64,000 nt of DNA from Variovorax sp. OAS795 (lineage in GTDB: Bacteria > Pseudomonadota > Gammaproteobacteria > Burkholderiales > Burkholderiaceae_C), in contig NZ_JBEPOH010000001.1 of assembly GCF_040546685.1 (NCBI RefSeq), positions 1,178,001-1,242,000 on the forward strand, given 5' to 3'. The translations under genes and the position numbers were made by a program. Below, piece after piece: positions 36,105-45,320 of this stretch; the stretch's first letter is position 1; every line of letters starts with the position of its first letter. Under the pieces are notes generated by a model, which was not told the origin of the DNA, ran no database searches, and was given only the letters and a program-made list of their open reading frames with translations.

Positions 36105-38156
36105 CTAGCGCGACGGGGGCGGAGGCGCCGCACCAGTTTGCGGCGGCTTCTGCGTGCTCATCGCCACGTCGATGTACGTCGCGAACTTGCGCACGTACTC
36201 GGCCCGCAAGTGTCCCGCGTCCTTGTAGATGGGCGTGGCATCGGCATCCGCCCGGGTGCATTGGTCGCCCCTGCAAAGGGTCGGGATGGGGTCGATCACG
36301 ATCGCCCCGCTCCGGATCGCGATCTGGCGCATGCGTTCGTGGAGTGCCTTCTGCGCCGGCACCCATGGCGTCGTCGGCGACATCTGCGCAACGCTCATGT
36401 TGCCCAGCCGGCCTCCCTTGATGAATTCCTCGGGCCCGTAGCCTTCGCCCACCGGGTTGTCCAGCACCAGGTACACCTGCTTGTGCTTGGCTAGGTTCGT
36501 CATCACGGCTTCGAGCATGTTGAGCGCAAAGTCCACGCCGCCGCCGCCCATGAAGCGCCGCCGGGTCTTGCCGTCGGAGTAGTAGTAGCGGTCCGCCTCG
36601 GCATTGGCGGCATTCGCCTTGCCCGTTTCGGAGAAGTAGCAGTTCCAGCAGCCGCCGAACACCACCGCATCGAACTTGTCGCTGATGGCCAGCCGCATGG
36701 CGCCGTCGCGGCGCTCGCCGCACAGGTTGTTCTTTTCGTCGACCACGTTGGGAATGGGCGGGCAGGCGCCCCAGGTGGCGAACGAGATGGAGTCGAGCGT
36801 GTCGGGCGCGATCTTGGCCAGTTCCACCGCGCGCGGGCCGTATTGCTCGATGTGGCTGTCGCCGAAGAACAGCACCCGGCGCTTGCCGTGGCCGATCTGC
36901 TGCAGCACCTCGCCATCGACCTTGATGGGGCTCAGCCCGTCGGGGTAGCCCCAGTCCTTGGCGGCCGCGGCGGTCTTGTTGAAGTAGGGATCGCTATGGC
37001 GCCCCACGTAGTAGCGCGTGGCCGCCAGGGTGCCCAGCACGACGAAGCCCACCATCACGGCCACCAGCACCGGGACCACCGCGTTGTTCTCGCTTCGGCG
37101 CAACCCGCGCTCGACAAAGCGGTAGGTGAGCCAGGCCAGCACGAAGGCCGCCAGCAGCATCAGCGCGCGCAGGCCATTGGAGGGTACATCGCCCTCGACG
37201 ATGCGTGCGTAGACCAGCAGGGGCCAGTGCCACAGGTAGAGCGGGTAGCTGATCAGGCCGACCCACACCATCGGCTTGGAGGCGAGCACGTAGCGGTTGA
37301 GCACGCCGGTCGGGCCGGCCGCGATGCAATAGAACGCCCCCAGCGTGGGCAGGATGGCCCAGAAGCCCGGAAACGCCTTGCCGCCGCGGATGTAGGCCAG
37401 CCCGAGGCCGATCAGCACGAGACCGGCAATCGATTGGGCATGGCGTCCCCAGCCCGGCTTGGGCAGTGGCCGGTGCAGCCGCATGTATGCCAGCATGCCG
37501 CCGATCATCAGCTCCCAGAAACGCGACAGCGGCGAATAGAACGCGGCCGTGCGGTGGCTGTGGATGGTCGAGACATTGAGCAGGAACGACATGGCCGCCA
37601 CGATGCCCACCACCGCGAGCACGCGCCACTTGCGCTTCCACGCCAGGCCGATCAGCACGGGCCAGAAGATATAGAACTGTTCCTCGATGGCCAGCGACCA
37701 CAGGTGGAGCAGCGGCTTGGTCTCGGCCGCGTTGTCGAAGTAGCCGGCTTCGTTCCAGAACGCGAAGTTCGAGACAAAGCCCGCGCCCGCGGCCACGTGC
37801 TTGCCGAGCTGCTCCCATTCGTTCGGCAGCAGCGAATACCAGCCGAAGGCAAAGGTGGCCGCCAGCACCAGCACCAGCGCCGGGAAGATGCGCTTCACGC
37901 GGCGCGCGTAGAACTCGCGGTAGCTGAACCCGTCGCCCTCGAAGCTCCCCAGGATGATCGTGGTGATCAGGAAACCCGAGATGACGAAGAAGATGTCCAC
38001 GCCGATGAAGCCGCCCTTGATCCACTGCGGAAACGCGTGGTAGCCGAGCACCGAAAGCACGGCGACGGCGCGCAGGCCGTCGATGTCGGGTCGGTATTTG
38101 GGGTGAACCAGGTGGGCGTGTTCCTGCGGGGATGTCGGGCTGCTGGTGGTCGTCAT
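36105..38156 (-). CDS. Acyltransferase-3 family protein with SGNH hydrolase domain (OafA-like)
   Basis: 683-residue membrane acyltransferase that probably O-acetylates the polysaccharide in the periplasm. Seen: the acyltransferase-3 start YRPDIDGLRAVAVLSVLGYHAFP with the conserved His40, FIGVDIFFVISGFLIT, YARRVKRIFPALV, LWSLAIEEQFYIFWP, about ten hydrophobic helices to residue about 370, then a periplasmic SGNH domain with RRVLFFGDSHIEQYGPRA (catalytic Ser in GDSH) and a C-terminal DAGHLRAEYV supplying the Asp/His pair. This two-domain plan is that of OafA-like O-antigen acetylases. Its ATG at 38156 lies 82 bases after the upstream GT2 gene, probably in one operon. Confidence 0.92.
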   Translation of the reverse strand: MTTTSSPTSPQEHAHLVHPKYRPDIDGLRAVAVLSVLGYHAFPQWIKGGFIGVDIFFVISGFLITTIILGSFEGDGFSYREFYARRVKRIFPALVLVLAATFAFGWYSLLPNEWEQLGKHVAAGAGFVSNFAFWNEAGYFDNAAETKPLLHLWSLAIEEQFYIFWPVLIGLAWKRKWRVLAVVGIVAAMSFLLNVSTIHSHRTAAFYSPLSRFWELMIGGMLAYMRLHRPLPKPGWGRHAQSIAGLVLIGLGLAYIRGGKAFPGFWAILPTLGAFYCIAAGPTGVLNRYVLASKPMVWVGLISYPLYLWHWPLLVYARIVEGDVPSNGLRALMLLAAFVLAWLTYRFVERGLRRSENNAVVPVLVAVMVGFVVLGTLAATRYYVGRHSDPYFNKTAAAAKDWGYPDGLSPIKVDGEVLQQIGHGKRRVLFFGDSHIEQYGPRAVELAKIAPDTLDSISFATWGACPPIPNVVDEKNNLCGERRDGAMRLAISDKFDAVVFGGCWNCYFSETGKANAANAEADRYYYSDGKTRRRFMGGGGVDFALNMLEAVMTNLAKHKQVYLVLDNPVGEGYGPEEFIKGGRLGNMSVAQMSPTTPWVPAQKALHERMRQIAIRSGAIVIDPIPTLCRGDQCTRADADATPIYKDAGHLRAEYVRKFATYIDVAMSTQKPPQTGAAPPPPSR

Positions 38157-38238
38157 CGTCGTCGTGTGGGAGGGAAAAGCGGCTTGGCTCCGGCTTCCCG
38201 GCCCCGGATTGTCTTCGCAAACGCAAAAAGCGCCTTTA

Positions 38239-38994
38239 TCAGGACTGGCGGGGTCGTGCCCGCAGGTAGCGCCAGAACACCGCCGAGCTCCACACCTTCA
38301 GCAGGCTGGTCACGTGCCAGTACAGGTGCTTCCTGCTGCTGCGGCTGGCGCGCTGGGCCTCGTGGCGCGCGAGCAGGTCTTCGCCCACCTGCAGCTGCCA
38401 GCCGGCGAGCCGCGTCCGGGCGCAGATGTCGAAATCCTCCCCGTACATGAAGAAGCGCTCGTCGAAGCCGCCGATCTCGCGGTAGGCACGGCTTCGAAAC
38501 AGCATGAACAGGCCCGGGATCCAGTCGGGGACCGCGGGGCGTGCATAGCCGGGCTTGCGCCGGGTGACGATTTCCAGCGGCGTGATGATCGCGCGGTGCT
38601 GCTCGGGGGTGCTCTTGCCCGGCTCGAGGATGCGCGGCGTCAACAGGCCGGCGTCGGGCCGGGCCTGTGCGACCAGCGGGGCCAGCACGTCGCCATCCAG
38701 CCGGATGTCCGGGTTCAGCACCAGGAACCAGGGCGTTTCGCAATGCCCGAACGCCTGGTTGTGGTTGGCCCCGAACCCCTTGGGGCTCGCGTTGTCGATC
38801 CGCTCGACGGCAAACCCCCATGTCCGGCCGGCCAGCAGGTCGGGTTCGGGGATGTTGATCGTGAGCACCACCTTGGCCGTCGAGCTGCGGCTGAAGCGGT
38901 CGAGTTGCTCGAGCAGCGGCAGCACCAGCGCGAGCTGGCCGTGGCTGACGATCGAAACGGTGATCGGGGGTTGGAAGGGGGAGGGCGCTGGCAT
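38239..38994 (-). CDS. Family 2 glycosyltransferase, WbbL-like rhamnosyltransferase type
   Basis: 251 residues. Seen: ITVSIVSHGQLALVLPLL, ASPKGFGANHNQAF, FLVLNPDIRLDGDVL, PGLFMLFRSRAYREIGGFDERFFMYGEDFDIC (short hallmark parts of the WbbL group, where the D/E cluster binds metal and acts as base), and ARTRLAGWQLQ. WbbL-type enzymes add L-rhamnose from dTDP-L-rhamnose to lipid-linked GlcNAc early in O-antigen assembly, which fits the neighbouring WecA-like gene (divergent, 44 bases apart) and the rmlBDAC genes. The exact acceptor is inferred only. Confidence 0.87.
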   Translation of the reverse strand: MPAPSPFQPPITVSIVSHGQLALVLPLLEQLDRFSRSSTAKVVLTINIPEPDLLAGRTWGFAVERIDNASPKGFGANHNQAFGHCETPWFLVLNPDIRLDGDVLAPLVAQARPDAGLLTPRILEPGKSTPEQHRAIITPLEIVTRRKPGYARPAVPDWIPGLFMLFRSRAYREIGGFDERFFMYGEDFDICARTRLAGWQLQVGEDLLARHEAQRASRSSRKHLYWHVTSLLKVWSSAVFWRYLRARPRQS

Positions 38995-39007
38995 GGTCTA
39001 ATTTCGC

Positions 39008-39029
39008 TCGGGAATTCTAGGGTTCCCGA
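39008..39029. promoter_or_regulatory. Inverted repeat in the wbbL-like/wecA-like divergent gap
   Basis: TCGGGAA (39008-39014), 8-base spacer, TTCCCGA (39023-39029): a perfect 7-bp inverted repeat in the 44-base gap between the two divergent start codons, ending 9 bases before the plus-strand ATG. It could act as operator or leader hairpin. Confidence 0.35.
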
Positions 39030-39038
39030 CACCCACAC

Positions 39039-40137
39039 ATGATTGCTCTGATCGTCATCAGTTTTTTCGTCTCGGCCTTCGCGGTCCAGCTGTTCATGCG
39101 CCGCGCGCGCCGGCATGCGCGGCTCTACGGCACCGACATGCCCCAGCGCTTCCACAAGGGCCACGTGCCGCGGCTCGGCGGGGCAGGCATCCTGCTCGGC
39201 ATGGGCGCGGCGTGGCTGGCCTCGGGCATCACGGGCAGCGATCCGTTCAACGTGTCGTGGCCGGTCAAGACCTCGATGCTCACGCTGCTGTGCATTGCAC
39301 CCGCCGTGCTCGCGGGCATTGCCGAAGACGTGACGCAGAACGTCCGGGTGCGCTACCGGCTCGGGCTCACCATCGGCTCCGCGCTGCTGGCGTGCTGGGT
39401 GCTGGGGCTCAGCCTGTCGCGAACGGGCATCGGGGCGGTCGATGGCTGGCTGGCCATGGTGCCGTATGGCGCCGTGCTGTTCGCGGCCCTGGCCATCGGC
39501 GGCCTGCCGCATGCCTTCAACATCATCGACGGCTACAACGGGCTGGCGGGCACCGTGGCGGTGCTGGTCTGCCTGGCCATCTCGCACGTGGCGCTGCAGG
39601 TGGGCGACCGCCAGCTCGCGGCGATGATGGTGTGCCTGGTCGGCGCGACCGTCGGCTTCCTGATCTGGAACTATCCGCGCGGCAAGATCTTCGCCGGCGA
39701 CGGCGGGGCCTACGTCTGGGGCATGGTCATCGCCGTGGCCTGCGTGACGCTGGTGCAGCGGCACCGCGTGGTGTCGCCATGGTTTCCGATGCTGCTGCTG
39801 ATCTACCCGGTCTGGGAGACGCTGTTTTCCATCTACCGCAAGCTGGCGCGCGGGCAGTCGCCCGGCACGGCCGATGCGTTGCACTTTCACCAGCTGATCT
39901 TCCGCCGCATCGTGCGGGTGGCCTTTGCCGACGACGAGGCGCGGCAATTGCTCGCTCGCAACAACCGGACCTCGCCGTATCTCTGGATGTTCGCGGCGCT
40001 GTCGGTGGTGCCGGCGCGTGCTGTTCTGGAACAACACCATCGTGCTCATGCTGTTCTGCCTGCTGTTCGTCACCACCTACGTCGGCGCGTACCTCATGAT
40101 CGTGCGCTTCAAGGTGCCACGCTGGCTGCGCCCCTGA
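39039..40137 (+). CDS. WecA/MraY-type polyprenyl-phosphate sugar-1-phosphate transferase, frameshifted near 3' end
   Basis: Membrane transferase that would start O-chain synthesis by moving GlcNAc-1-P (or similar) onto undecaprenyl phosphate. Seen: about ten hydrophobic helices, HKGHVPRLGGAGILLG near the N-terminus, PHAFNIIDGYNGLAG (catalytic Asp cluster), KIFAGDGGAYVWG, and DALHFHQLIFRR, matching the family's UDP-sugar-binding His motif. After about 40016 the reading frame turns non-membrane-like (ARAVLEQHHRAHAVLP), while the +1 frame continues as VLFWNNTIVLMLFCLLFV and ends at 40137 in RFKVPRWLRP. So one extra base near 40014-40018 (GCGCG) breaks the last helix. Read unshifted, the frame stops at 40199, overlapping argB. 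Confidence 0.82.
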
Positions 40138-40195
40138 CCGCACTTTCTTTGCGAGAATTTCTCCCATCGTCCTTCGCTTTGGAGCCTGACCGCCC

Positions 40196-41089
40196 ATGAC
40201 CGACCCCGTCCTCAACATTCCCCCGCGCGACAAGGCCGAGATCCTGGCCCAGGCCCTGCCCTACATCCGCAAGTTCCACGGCAAGACCATCGTCATCAAG
40301 TACGGCGGCAACGCCATGACCGACCCGGCCCTGCAGGCCGACTTTGCGGAAGACGTGGTGCTGCTCAAGCTGGTCGGCATGAACCCCGTGGTGGTGCACG
40401 GGGGCGGCCCCCAGATCGAGGCGGCGCTCAACCGCCTGGGCAAGAAGGGCAGCTTCATCCAGGGCATGCGCGTGACCGATGCCGAAACCATGGAAGTGGT
40501 CGAGTGGGTGCTCGCCGGCGAAGTGCAGCAGGACATCGTGGGCCTGATCAACCAGGCCGGCGGCAAGGCCGTGGGCCTCACGGGGCGCGACGGCGGCATG
40601 ATCCGCGCGCAAAAGCTCAAGATGGCGGACCGCGCCGATCCCAACCTGCAGCATGACGTGGGCCAGGTGGGCGACATCGTCTCCATCGACCCCAGCGTGG
40701 TGAAGGCGCTGCAGGATGACGCCTTCATCCCCGTGGTCAGCCCGATCGGCTTCGGCGAGGAGAACGAGAGCTACAACATCAATGCCGACGTCGTCGCCGG
40801 CAAGCTGGCCACCGTGCTCAAGGCCGAGAAGCTCATGCTGCTGACCAACACGCCCGGCGTGCTCGACAAGAACGGCAATCTGCTCACCAACCTCAGCGCG
40901 CGCGAAATCGACGACCTGTTCGCCGACGGCACCATCTCGGGCGGCATGCTGCCCAAGATCGAAGGCGCGCTCGATGCCGCCAAGAGCGGCGTGAACGCGG
41001 TGCACATCATCGACGGCCGCGTGCCCCACGCCATGCTGCTCGAGATCCTGACCGACCAGGCCTACGGCACGATGATCCGCGCCCGCTGA
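40196..41089 (+). CDS. argB: Acetylglutamate kinase
   Basis: 297-residue cytoplasmic kinase phosphorylating N-acetyl-L-glutamate, the second step of arginine biosynthesis. Seen: [10 protein letters not shown] with the ATP-binding Lys, [31 protein letters not shown] (the N-acetylglutamate region), [14 protein letters not shown], and [13 protein letters not shown] with [15 protein letters not shown]. Length fits the family, including arginine-inhibited forms. It begins 58 bases after the transferase gene and marks the end of the polysaccharide locus on this strand. Confidence 0.97.
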   Translation: MTDPVLNIPPRDKAEILAQALPYIRKFHGKTIVIKYGGNAMTDPALQADFAEDVVLLKLVGMNPVVVHGGGPQIEAALNRLGKKGSFIQGMRVTDAETMEVVEWVLAGEVQQDIVGLINQAGGKAVGLTGRDGGMIRAQKLKMADRADPNLQHDVGQVGDIVSIDPSVVKALQDDAFIPVVSPIGFGEENESYNINADVVAGKLATVLKAEKLMLLTNTPGVLDKNGNLLTNLSAREIDDLFADGTISGGMLPKIEGALDAAKSGVNAVHIIDGRVPHAMLLEILTDQAYGTMIRAR

Positions 41090-41113
41090 GCGCGCGCGGG
41101 CTCTGCCGGGCCG

Positions 41114-42133
41114 CTACTGGTAGCCGTTCGGATTGCCCTGCTGCCAGCGCCAGCTGTCCGCGCACATCTGGTCGAGCCCGCGCCGCGCGCGCCAGCCCAG
41201 GGTCGCCGCTGCCAGCGATGGATCGCCCCAGTACGCGGGCACGTCGCCGGGACGCCGCGGGCCGACCTCATACGCCAGCGGCCGCCCGCTCGCGCGCTCG
41301 AAGGCGTGCACCACCTCGAGCACCGAGGCGCCATGGCCCGTGCCGAGGTTCAGCGTGACCAGGCCCGCCTGTTTTTCCGCATGCCGCAAGGCCGCGACAT
41401 GACCCTCGGCCAGGTCCATCACATGCACGTAGTCGCGCACGCCGGTGCCATCGGGCGTCGGATAGTCGTTGCCGTGGATGAGCAGCTTGTCGCGCTGCCC
41501 CACCGCCACCTGGCACACGAAGGGCATCAGGTTGTTCGGCTTGCCGTGCGGGTGCTCGCCGATGAGCCCGCTCTCGTGCGCGCCTACCGGATTGAAGTAC
41601 CGCAGCAGGGCAATGCGCCAGCCCGGTTGCGCATGGTGCAGGTCGGCCAGCGCTTCTTCCACCATGCGCTTGGAGCGGCCATAGGGATTCGCCGGCCGGC
41701 AGGGTGCGTCTTCGGGAATCGGCGAGTGGTCGGGCTCACCGTACACCGTGGCCGACGACGAGAAAATCAATGTGTGGACGCCGGCCTGCTGCATGGCTGC
41801 GGCGAGCACCAGGCTGCCGTGCACGTTGTTGTCATAGTAGGTGAGCGGGTCGGCCACCGAATCGCCGACGGCCTTGAGGCCCGCGAAGTGGATCACGGCC
41901 GAGAAGCGCTCCCCGGCCAGCACCCGGTCCAGCAGCGCCTTGTCGCGCACGTCGCCCTCGATCAGCCGCGGCGCACTGCCCGTGATCCGGCGCAGCCGAT
42001 CCAGCACACGGGCGTCGCTGTTGCCCAGGTTGTCGAGAATGACCGGTGTGTATCCGGCGGCCGCCAGCGCCACGCATGTGTGGCTGCCAATGAAGCCTGC
42101 CCCGCCGGTCACCAGAACGCTGCTTTGGACCAT
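41114..42133 (-). CDS. galE: UDP-glucose 4-epimerase
   Basis: 339-residue SDR interconverting UDP-glucose and UDP-galactose (or the N-acetyl forms). Seen: [15 protein letters not shown] at residues 9-23, HFAGLKAVGDS, IFSSSATVYG, YGRSK with Tyr151/Lys155, LLRYFNPVGAHESG, NNLMPFV, and RDYVHVMDLAEGH. It lies between argB and slmA on the opposite strand; it may supply UDP-galactose or UDP-GalNAc to the adjacent polysaccharide locus. The gap to slmA's start is 124 bases and holds both promoters. Confidence 0.95.
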   Translation of the reverse strand: MVQSSVLVTGGAGFIGSHTCVALAAAGYTPVILDNLGNSDARVLDRLRRITGSAPRLIEGDVRDKALLDRVLAGERFSAVIHFAGLKAVGDSVADPLTYYDNNVHGSLVLAAAMQQAGVHTLIFSSSATVYGEPDHSPIPEDAPCRPANPYGRSKRMVEEALADLHHAQPGWRIALLRYFNPVGAHESGLIGEHPHGKPNNLMPFVCQVAVGQRDKLLIHGNDYPTPDGTGVRDYVHVMDLAEGHVAALRHAEKQAGLVTLNLGTGHGASVLEVVHAFERASGRPLAYEVGPRRPGDVPAYWGDPSLAAATLGWRARRGLDQMCADSWRWQQGNPNGYQ

Positions 42134-42257
42134 GTGGACTCTTTCTTCTGTTTGCAGGACCTGATTCTGTACGAGCTTTCCCGGGGCTGGTTTGCACGCG
42201 CTTACTGCGAGCGGCCCTGTGCGAGAATCAATTGATTACATCTTTGCACGCGCTTCC

Positions 42258-42911
42258 ATGCAGAACGATGAGACAGGCTACCCCGGCGTAGAAACCTCGA
42301 CGGAGACGCCGACCACAGCAGCTCCGGCGCGAAAGCGTCCCAAGCCGGGAGAGCGGCGCGTGCAGATCCTGCAGGCGCTGGCCGCCATGCTCGAGCAACC
42401 CGGCGCCGAGCGTGTGACGACCGCGGCACTGGCCGCGCGGCTGGATGTGAGCGAGGCCGCGCTCTACCGCCACTTTGCCAGCAAGGCCCAGATGTTCGAG
42501 GGCCTGATCGACTTCATCGAGCAGAGCGTCTTCACGCTGGTGAACCAGATCCTCGAACGCGAAGGCGCCACGGGGGCCCAGCAGGCGGCTCGGATCCTCA
42601 CGCTGCTGGTGCAATTTGCCGAGCGCAATCCGGGCATGACGCGCGTCATGGTGGGCGACGCGCTGGTGTTCGAGAACGAGCGGCTCCAGCAGCGCATGAA
42701 CCAATTCTTCGACAAGATCGAAGCCACGCTGCGGCAGGTGCTTCGCGGTGCCGCCAGCGCGGACGGCTCCACCACCCCGACGGTGGACGCCCAGGTGCGC
42801 GCCGCCGCACTCACGGCCTTCGTGGTCGGCCAGCTGCAGCGCTTCGCGCGCTCGGGCTTCCGCCGCGCGCCTTCGGAGCACCTCGAAGCCACGATCGCGC
42901 TGATCGTCTAG
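42258..42911 (+). CDS. slmA: Nucleoid occlusion factor SlmA (TetR family)
   Basis: 217-residue DNA-binding inhibitor of FtsZ ring assembly over the nucleoid. Seen: RVQILQALAAMLEQPGAERVTTAALAARLDVSEAALYRHFASKAQM, of which AALYRHFASKAQMFEGLI is nearly diagnostic for SlmA, then LLVQFAERNPGMTRVMVGDAL and QQRMNQFFDKIEATLRQVL. ATG 42258 was chosen; the upstream in-frame start gives an N-terminus without family resemblance. argB with slmA downstream is a recurring betaproteobacterial neighbourhood, here interrupted by galE on the other strand. Confidence 0.93.
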   Translation: MQNDETGYPGVETSTETPTTAAPARKRPKPGERRVQILQALAAMLEQPGAERVTTAALAARLDVSEAALYRHFASKAQMFEGLIDFIEQSVFTLVNQILEREGATGAQQAARILTLLVQFAERNPGMTRVMVGDALVFENERLQQRMNQFFDKIEATLRQVLRGAASADGSTTPTVDAQVRAAALTAFVVGQLQRFARSGFRRAPSEHLEATIALIV

Positions 42912-42954
42912 GCCGCGCGGCGGGACGGCGGGGCGGGGCAGGCGGACCGGACGC

Positions 42955-42969
42955 CTATCGAGGCGATAG
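42955..42969. promoter_or_regulatory. OxyR-like core site upstream of catalase
   Basis: CTATCG-AGG-CGATAG is a perfect 15-bp dyad and contains CTAT-N7-ATAG, the central part of the OxyR consensus. It lies 75 bases before the catalase ATG. The outer ATAG/CTAT elements are poor. Peroxide control by OxyR is therefore plausible but inferred. Confidence 0.5.
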
Positions 42970-43043
42970 TCCGATGTGATGCCGCAATGCTGCATCCATT
43001 GGGAGAATGCATGGGCTTCGACAACCAAGAGGAAAGCCCACCC

Positions 43044-44567
43044 ATGACTGACTCCCGCAAACTCACCACCGAAAACGGCGCGCCCGTCGAGAACAACCAG
43101 CAGTCGCAGACCGCCGGCGTGAACGGCCCTGTGCTGATGCAGGACCACCACCTGATCGAGAAGCTGGCCCGCTTCGACCGCGAGCGCATCCCGGAGCGCG
43201 TGGTGCATGCGCGGGGGTCGGGCGCCTTCGGCACTTTCGAGGTGACGGCCGACGTATCCAGATGGACCAAGGCCCGGTTCCTCGGCCAGGTCGGCAAGAA
43301 GACCGAAGTGCTGGCGCGCTTCTCAACGGTGGCGCTGGAGCTCGGCTCGGCCGACACCGTGCGCGACCCGCGCGGCTTTGCGCTCAAGTTCTATACCGAA
43401 GAGGGCAACTACGATCTCGTCGGCAACAACACGCCGGTCTTCTTCATCCGCGATCCGCTCAAGTTTCCCGACTTCATCCATTCGCAGAAGCGCGACCCCT
43501 ACAGCCACGTGCAGGAGCCCAACAACGCCTGGGACTTCTTCTCGCATTCGCCCGAAGCCACGCACCAGTTCACCTGGCTGTTCGGCGACCGCGGCATTCC
43601 CAAAAGCTACCGCCACATGGATGGCTTCGGCTCGCACACCTTCCAGTGGGTGAACGCCCAGGGCGAGGCTTTCTGGGTCAAGTACCACTTCAAGACCAAC
43701 CAGGGCATCGAAACCTTCGTGGCCGAAGAGGCGCAGCGCGTGGGCGGCGAGAACCCCAACCACCACCACCTCGACCTGCTGCACTCCATCGAGCGCGGCG
43801 AGTTCCCGAGCTGGAAGGTGCAGGTCCAGATCATGCCGGTGGCCGAAGCGCAGACCTACCGCTTCAACCCCTTCGACCTGACCAAGGTCTGGTCGCACAA
43901 GGACTACCCGAAGATCGACATCGGCATCCTCACGCTGGACCGCAACCCCGACAACTACTTTGCCGAGATCGAGCAGGCCGCGTTCAACCCGGCCAACTTC
44001 GTGCCCGGCATCGGTCCTTCGCCCGACAAGATGCTGCAGGGGCGCCTGTTCAGCTACGGTGACACCCAGCGCTACCGCCTCGGCATCAACCACACGCAGC
44101 TGCCGGTGAACCGCCCGCACGCGACCACGGCGCAGAACTATGGCCGCGACGGCGCCATGCGCGGCGACGGCAACGGCGGCCGCGGCCCCAACTACGAGCC
44201 CAACAGCTTCGGCGATGCGCCCAAGCAAAGCAACGAGCCGGTCTACGCACCGCTGGAGATCCATGGCTGGACCGGCAGCCACCAATGGCAGAAGCACCCC
44301 GAGGACAACGACTTCGTGCAGGCCGGCGACCTGTACCGCCTGATGGACGAAGCGGCGAAGGAGCGGCTCATCAGCAGCATCGCGGGCGGCTTGGGCGCGG
44401 TCACGCGGCAGGACATCATCGACCGCGCGGTGAGCTACTTCCGCCAGGCCGACGCCGACTACGGCGCGCGGCTCGACAAGGCCATCGCGGCCGTGCAGGC
44501 CAGGCTCAAGGGCGAGGAAGTGAGCGTGCAGGTCGGCAAGCCGGCGCACGACGCGAGCCGCAGCTGA
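43044..44567 (+). CDS. katA: Monofunctional haem catalase (small-subunit KatA type)
   Basis: 507-residue clade-3-like catalase decomposing hydrogen peroxide. Seen: VVHARGSGAFGTFEV with distal His55, RFSTVALELGSADTVRDPRGFALKFYTEEGNYDLVGNN (hallmark parts: GSADTVRDPRGFA and NYDLVGNNTPVFF containing the distal Asn), HMDGFGSHTF, and RLFSYGDTQRYRLG with haem-ligating Tyr338. Start ATG 43044 follows AGAGGAAAGCCCACCC, a good ribosome binding site. The upstream gap of 132 bases contains an OxyR-like dyad. Cytoplasmic; no signal peptide. Confidence 0.96.
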   Translation: MTDSRKLTTENGAPVENNQQSQTAGVNGPVLMQDHHLIEKLARFDRERIPERVVHARGSGAFGTFEVTADVSRWTKARFLGQVGKKTEVLARFSTVALELGSADTVRDPRGFALKFYTEEGNYDLVGNNTPVFFIRDPLKFPDFIHSQKRDPYSHVQEPNNAWDFFSHSPEATHQFTWLFGDRGIPKSYRHMDGFGSHTFQWVNAQGEAFWVKYHFKTNQGIETFVAEEAQRVGGENPNHHHLDLLHSIERGEFPSWKVQVQIMPVAEAQTYRFNPFDLTKVWSHKDYPKIDIGILTLDRNPDNYFAEIEQAAFNPANFVPGIGPSPDKMLQGRLFSYGDTQRYRLGINHTQLPVNRPHATTAQNYGRDGAMRGDGNGGRGPNYEPNSFGDAPKQSNEPVYAPLEIHGWTGSHQWQKHPEDNDFVQAGDLYRLMDEAAKERLISSIAGGLGAVTRQDIIDRAVSYFRQADADYGARLDKAIAAVQARLKGEEVSVQVGKPAHDASRS

Positions 44568-44717
44568 CGGGCAGCGGCCGGAGGGTACCCAGGCGATAGC
44601 GCGGCACCGGGGGCGCCGCACTCGACTTGCTTCCTTTCGAAGCGTAGGATCGGCGCCCCTTGCCGCTGAGTCGCGGCGACAAGTCCGTGTTCGTGTGGCT
44701 TCAGAACGGAGGTTCGT

Positions 44718-45320
44718 ATGAGCTATCACCTGGAAGGTCGCCTGCTGGAGGTCTGCAACTGCAACGTCCTGTGTCCCTGCTGGATCGGCGAGGACCCCGA
44801 CAACGGCACCTGCGACACCATCGTCGCGTGGCGCATCGACAAGGGAACCATCGACGGCATCGACGTCGGCGGCAACACCATCGCGGCCGTGGCGCACGTG
44901 CCCGGAAACATCCTCCAGGGCAACTGGACGGCGGCGATCTTCGTCGACGACAACGCCTCCAAGGCGCAGGAAGAAGCGCTGCTCAGGGTCTACACCGGCC
45001 AGGCCGGCGGACCGATCGCCGACCTGGCCAAGCTCATCGGCGAGGTCGTGTCGGTCGAGCGCGCGCCCATCCGCTTCACCGTGAACGAAGGCAAGGGCGA
45101 GCTGGAGATCGGCACCAACTACTACGCCGAGCTCGAGCCCTACCGCGGCGCCACCGGCGGCCAGACCACGCTGTCGGACACCGTGTTCTCCACCGTACCC
45201 GGCGCCCCGGTATTCGTCGGCAAGGCGCCCACCTACCGGTCGAAGAATCCCGCCCTGGGCATCGACCTCGACATCAAGAACCACAACGCGCTGCAGAGCA
45301 CCTTCGTGTTCGACTCATGA
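44718..45320 (+). CDS. DUF1326 domain protein
   Basis: 200 residues matching the DUF1326 family of unknown function. Seen: the N-terminal YHLEGRLLEVCNCNVLCPCWIG with its CNC...CPC cysteine cluster, which could bind a metal or form a redox site, a central beta-rich part (NILQGNWTAAIFVDD), and the terminal NHNALQSTFVFDS. DUF1326 genes commonly sit beside DUF2182 membrane-protein genes, as here. GGAGG precedes the ATG by 7 bases. Its stop (TGA at 45318-45320) falls at the first base steps of the 65-bp tandem repeat. Cytoplasmic, no signal peptide seen. Confidence 0.88.
   Translation: MSYHLEGRLLEVCNCNVLCPCWIGEDPDNGTCDTIVAWRIDKGTIDGIDVGGNTIAAVAHVPGNILQGNWTAAIFVDDNASKAQEEALLRVYTGQAGGPIADLAKLIGEVVSVERAPIRFTVNEGKGELEIGTNYYAELEPYRGATGGQTTLSDTVFSTVPGAPVFVGKAPTYRSKNPALGIDLDIKNHNALQSTFVFDS

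Noticed and set aside
40017..40199. C-terminal 60 codons of the WecA-like gene in the unshifted frame as genuine protein
   Set aside because: The translation is Arg/His-rich and non-hydrophobic, while the alternative frame gives the expected membrane helix.
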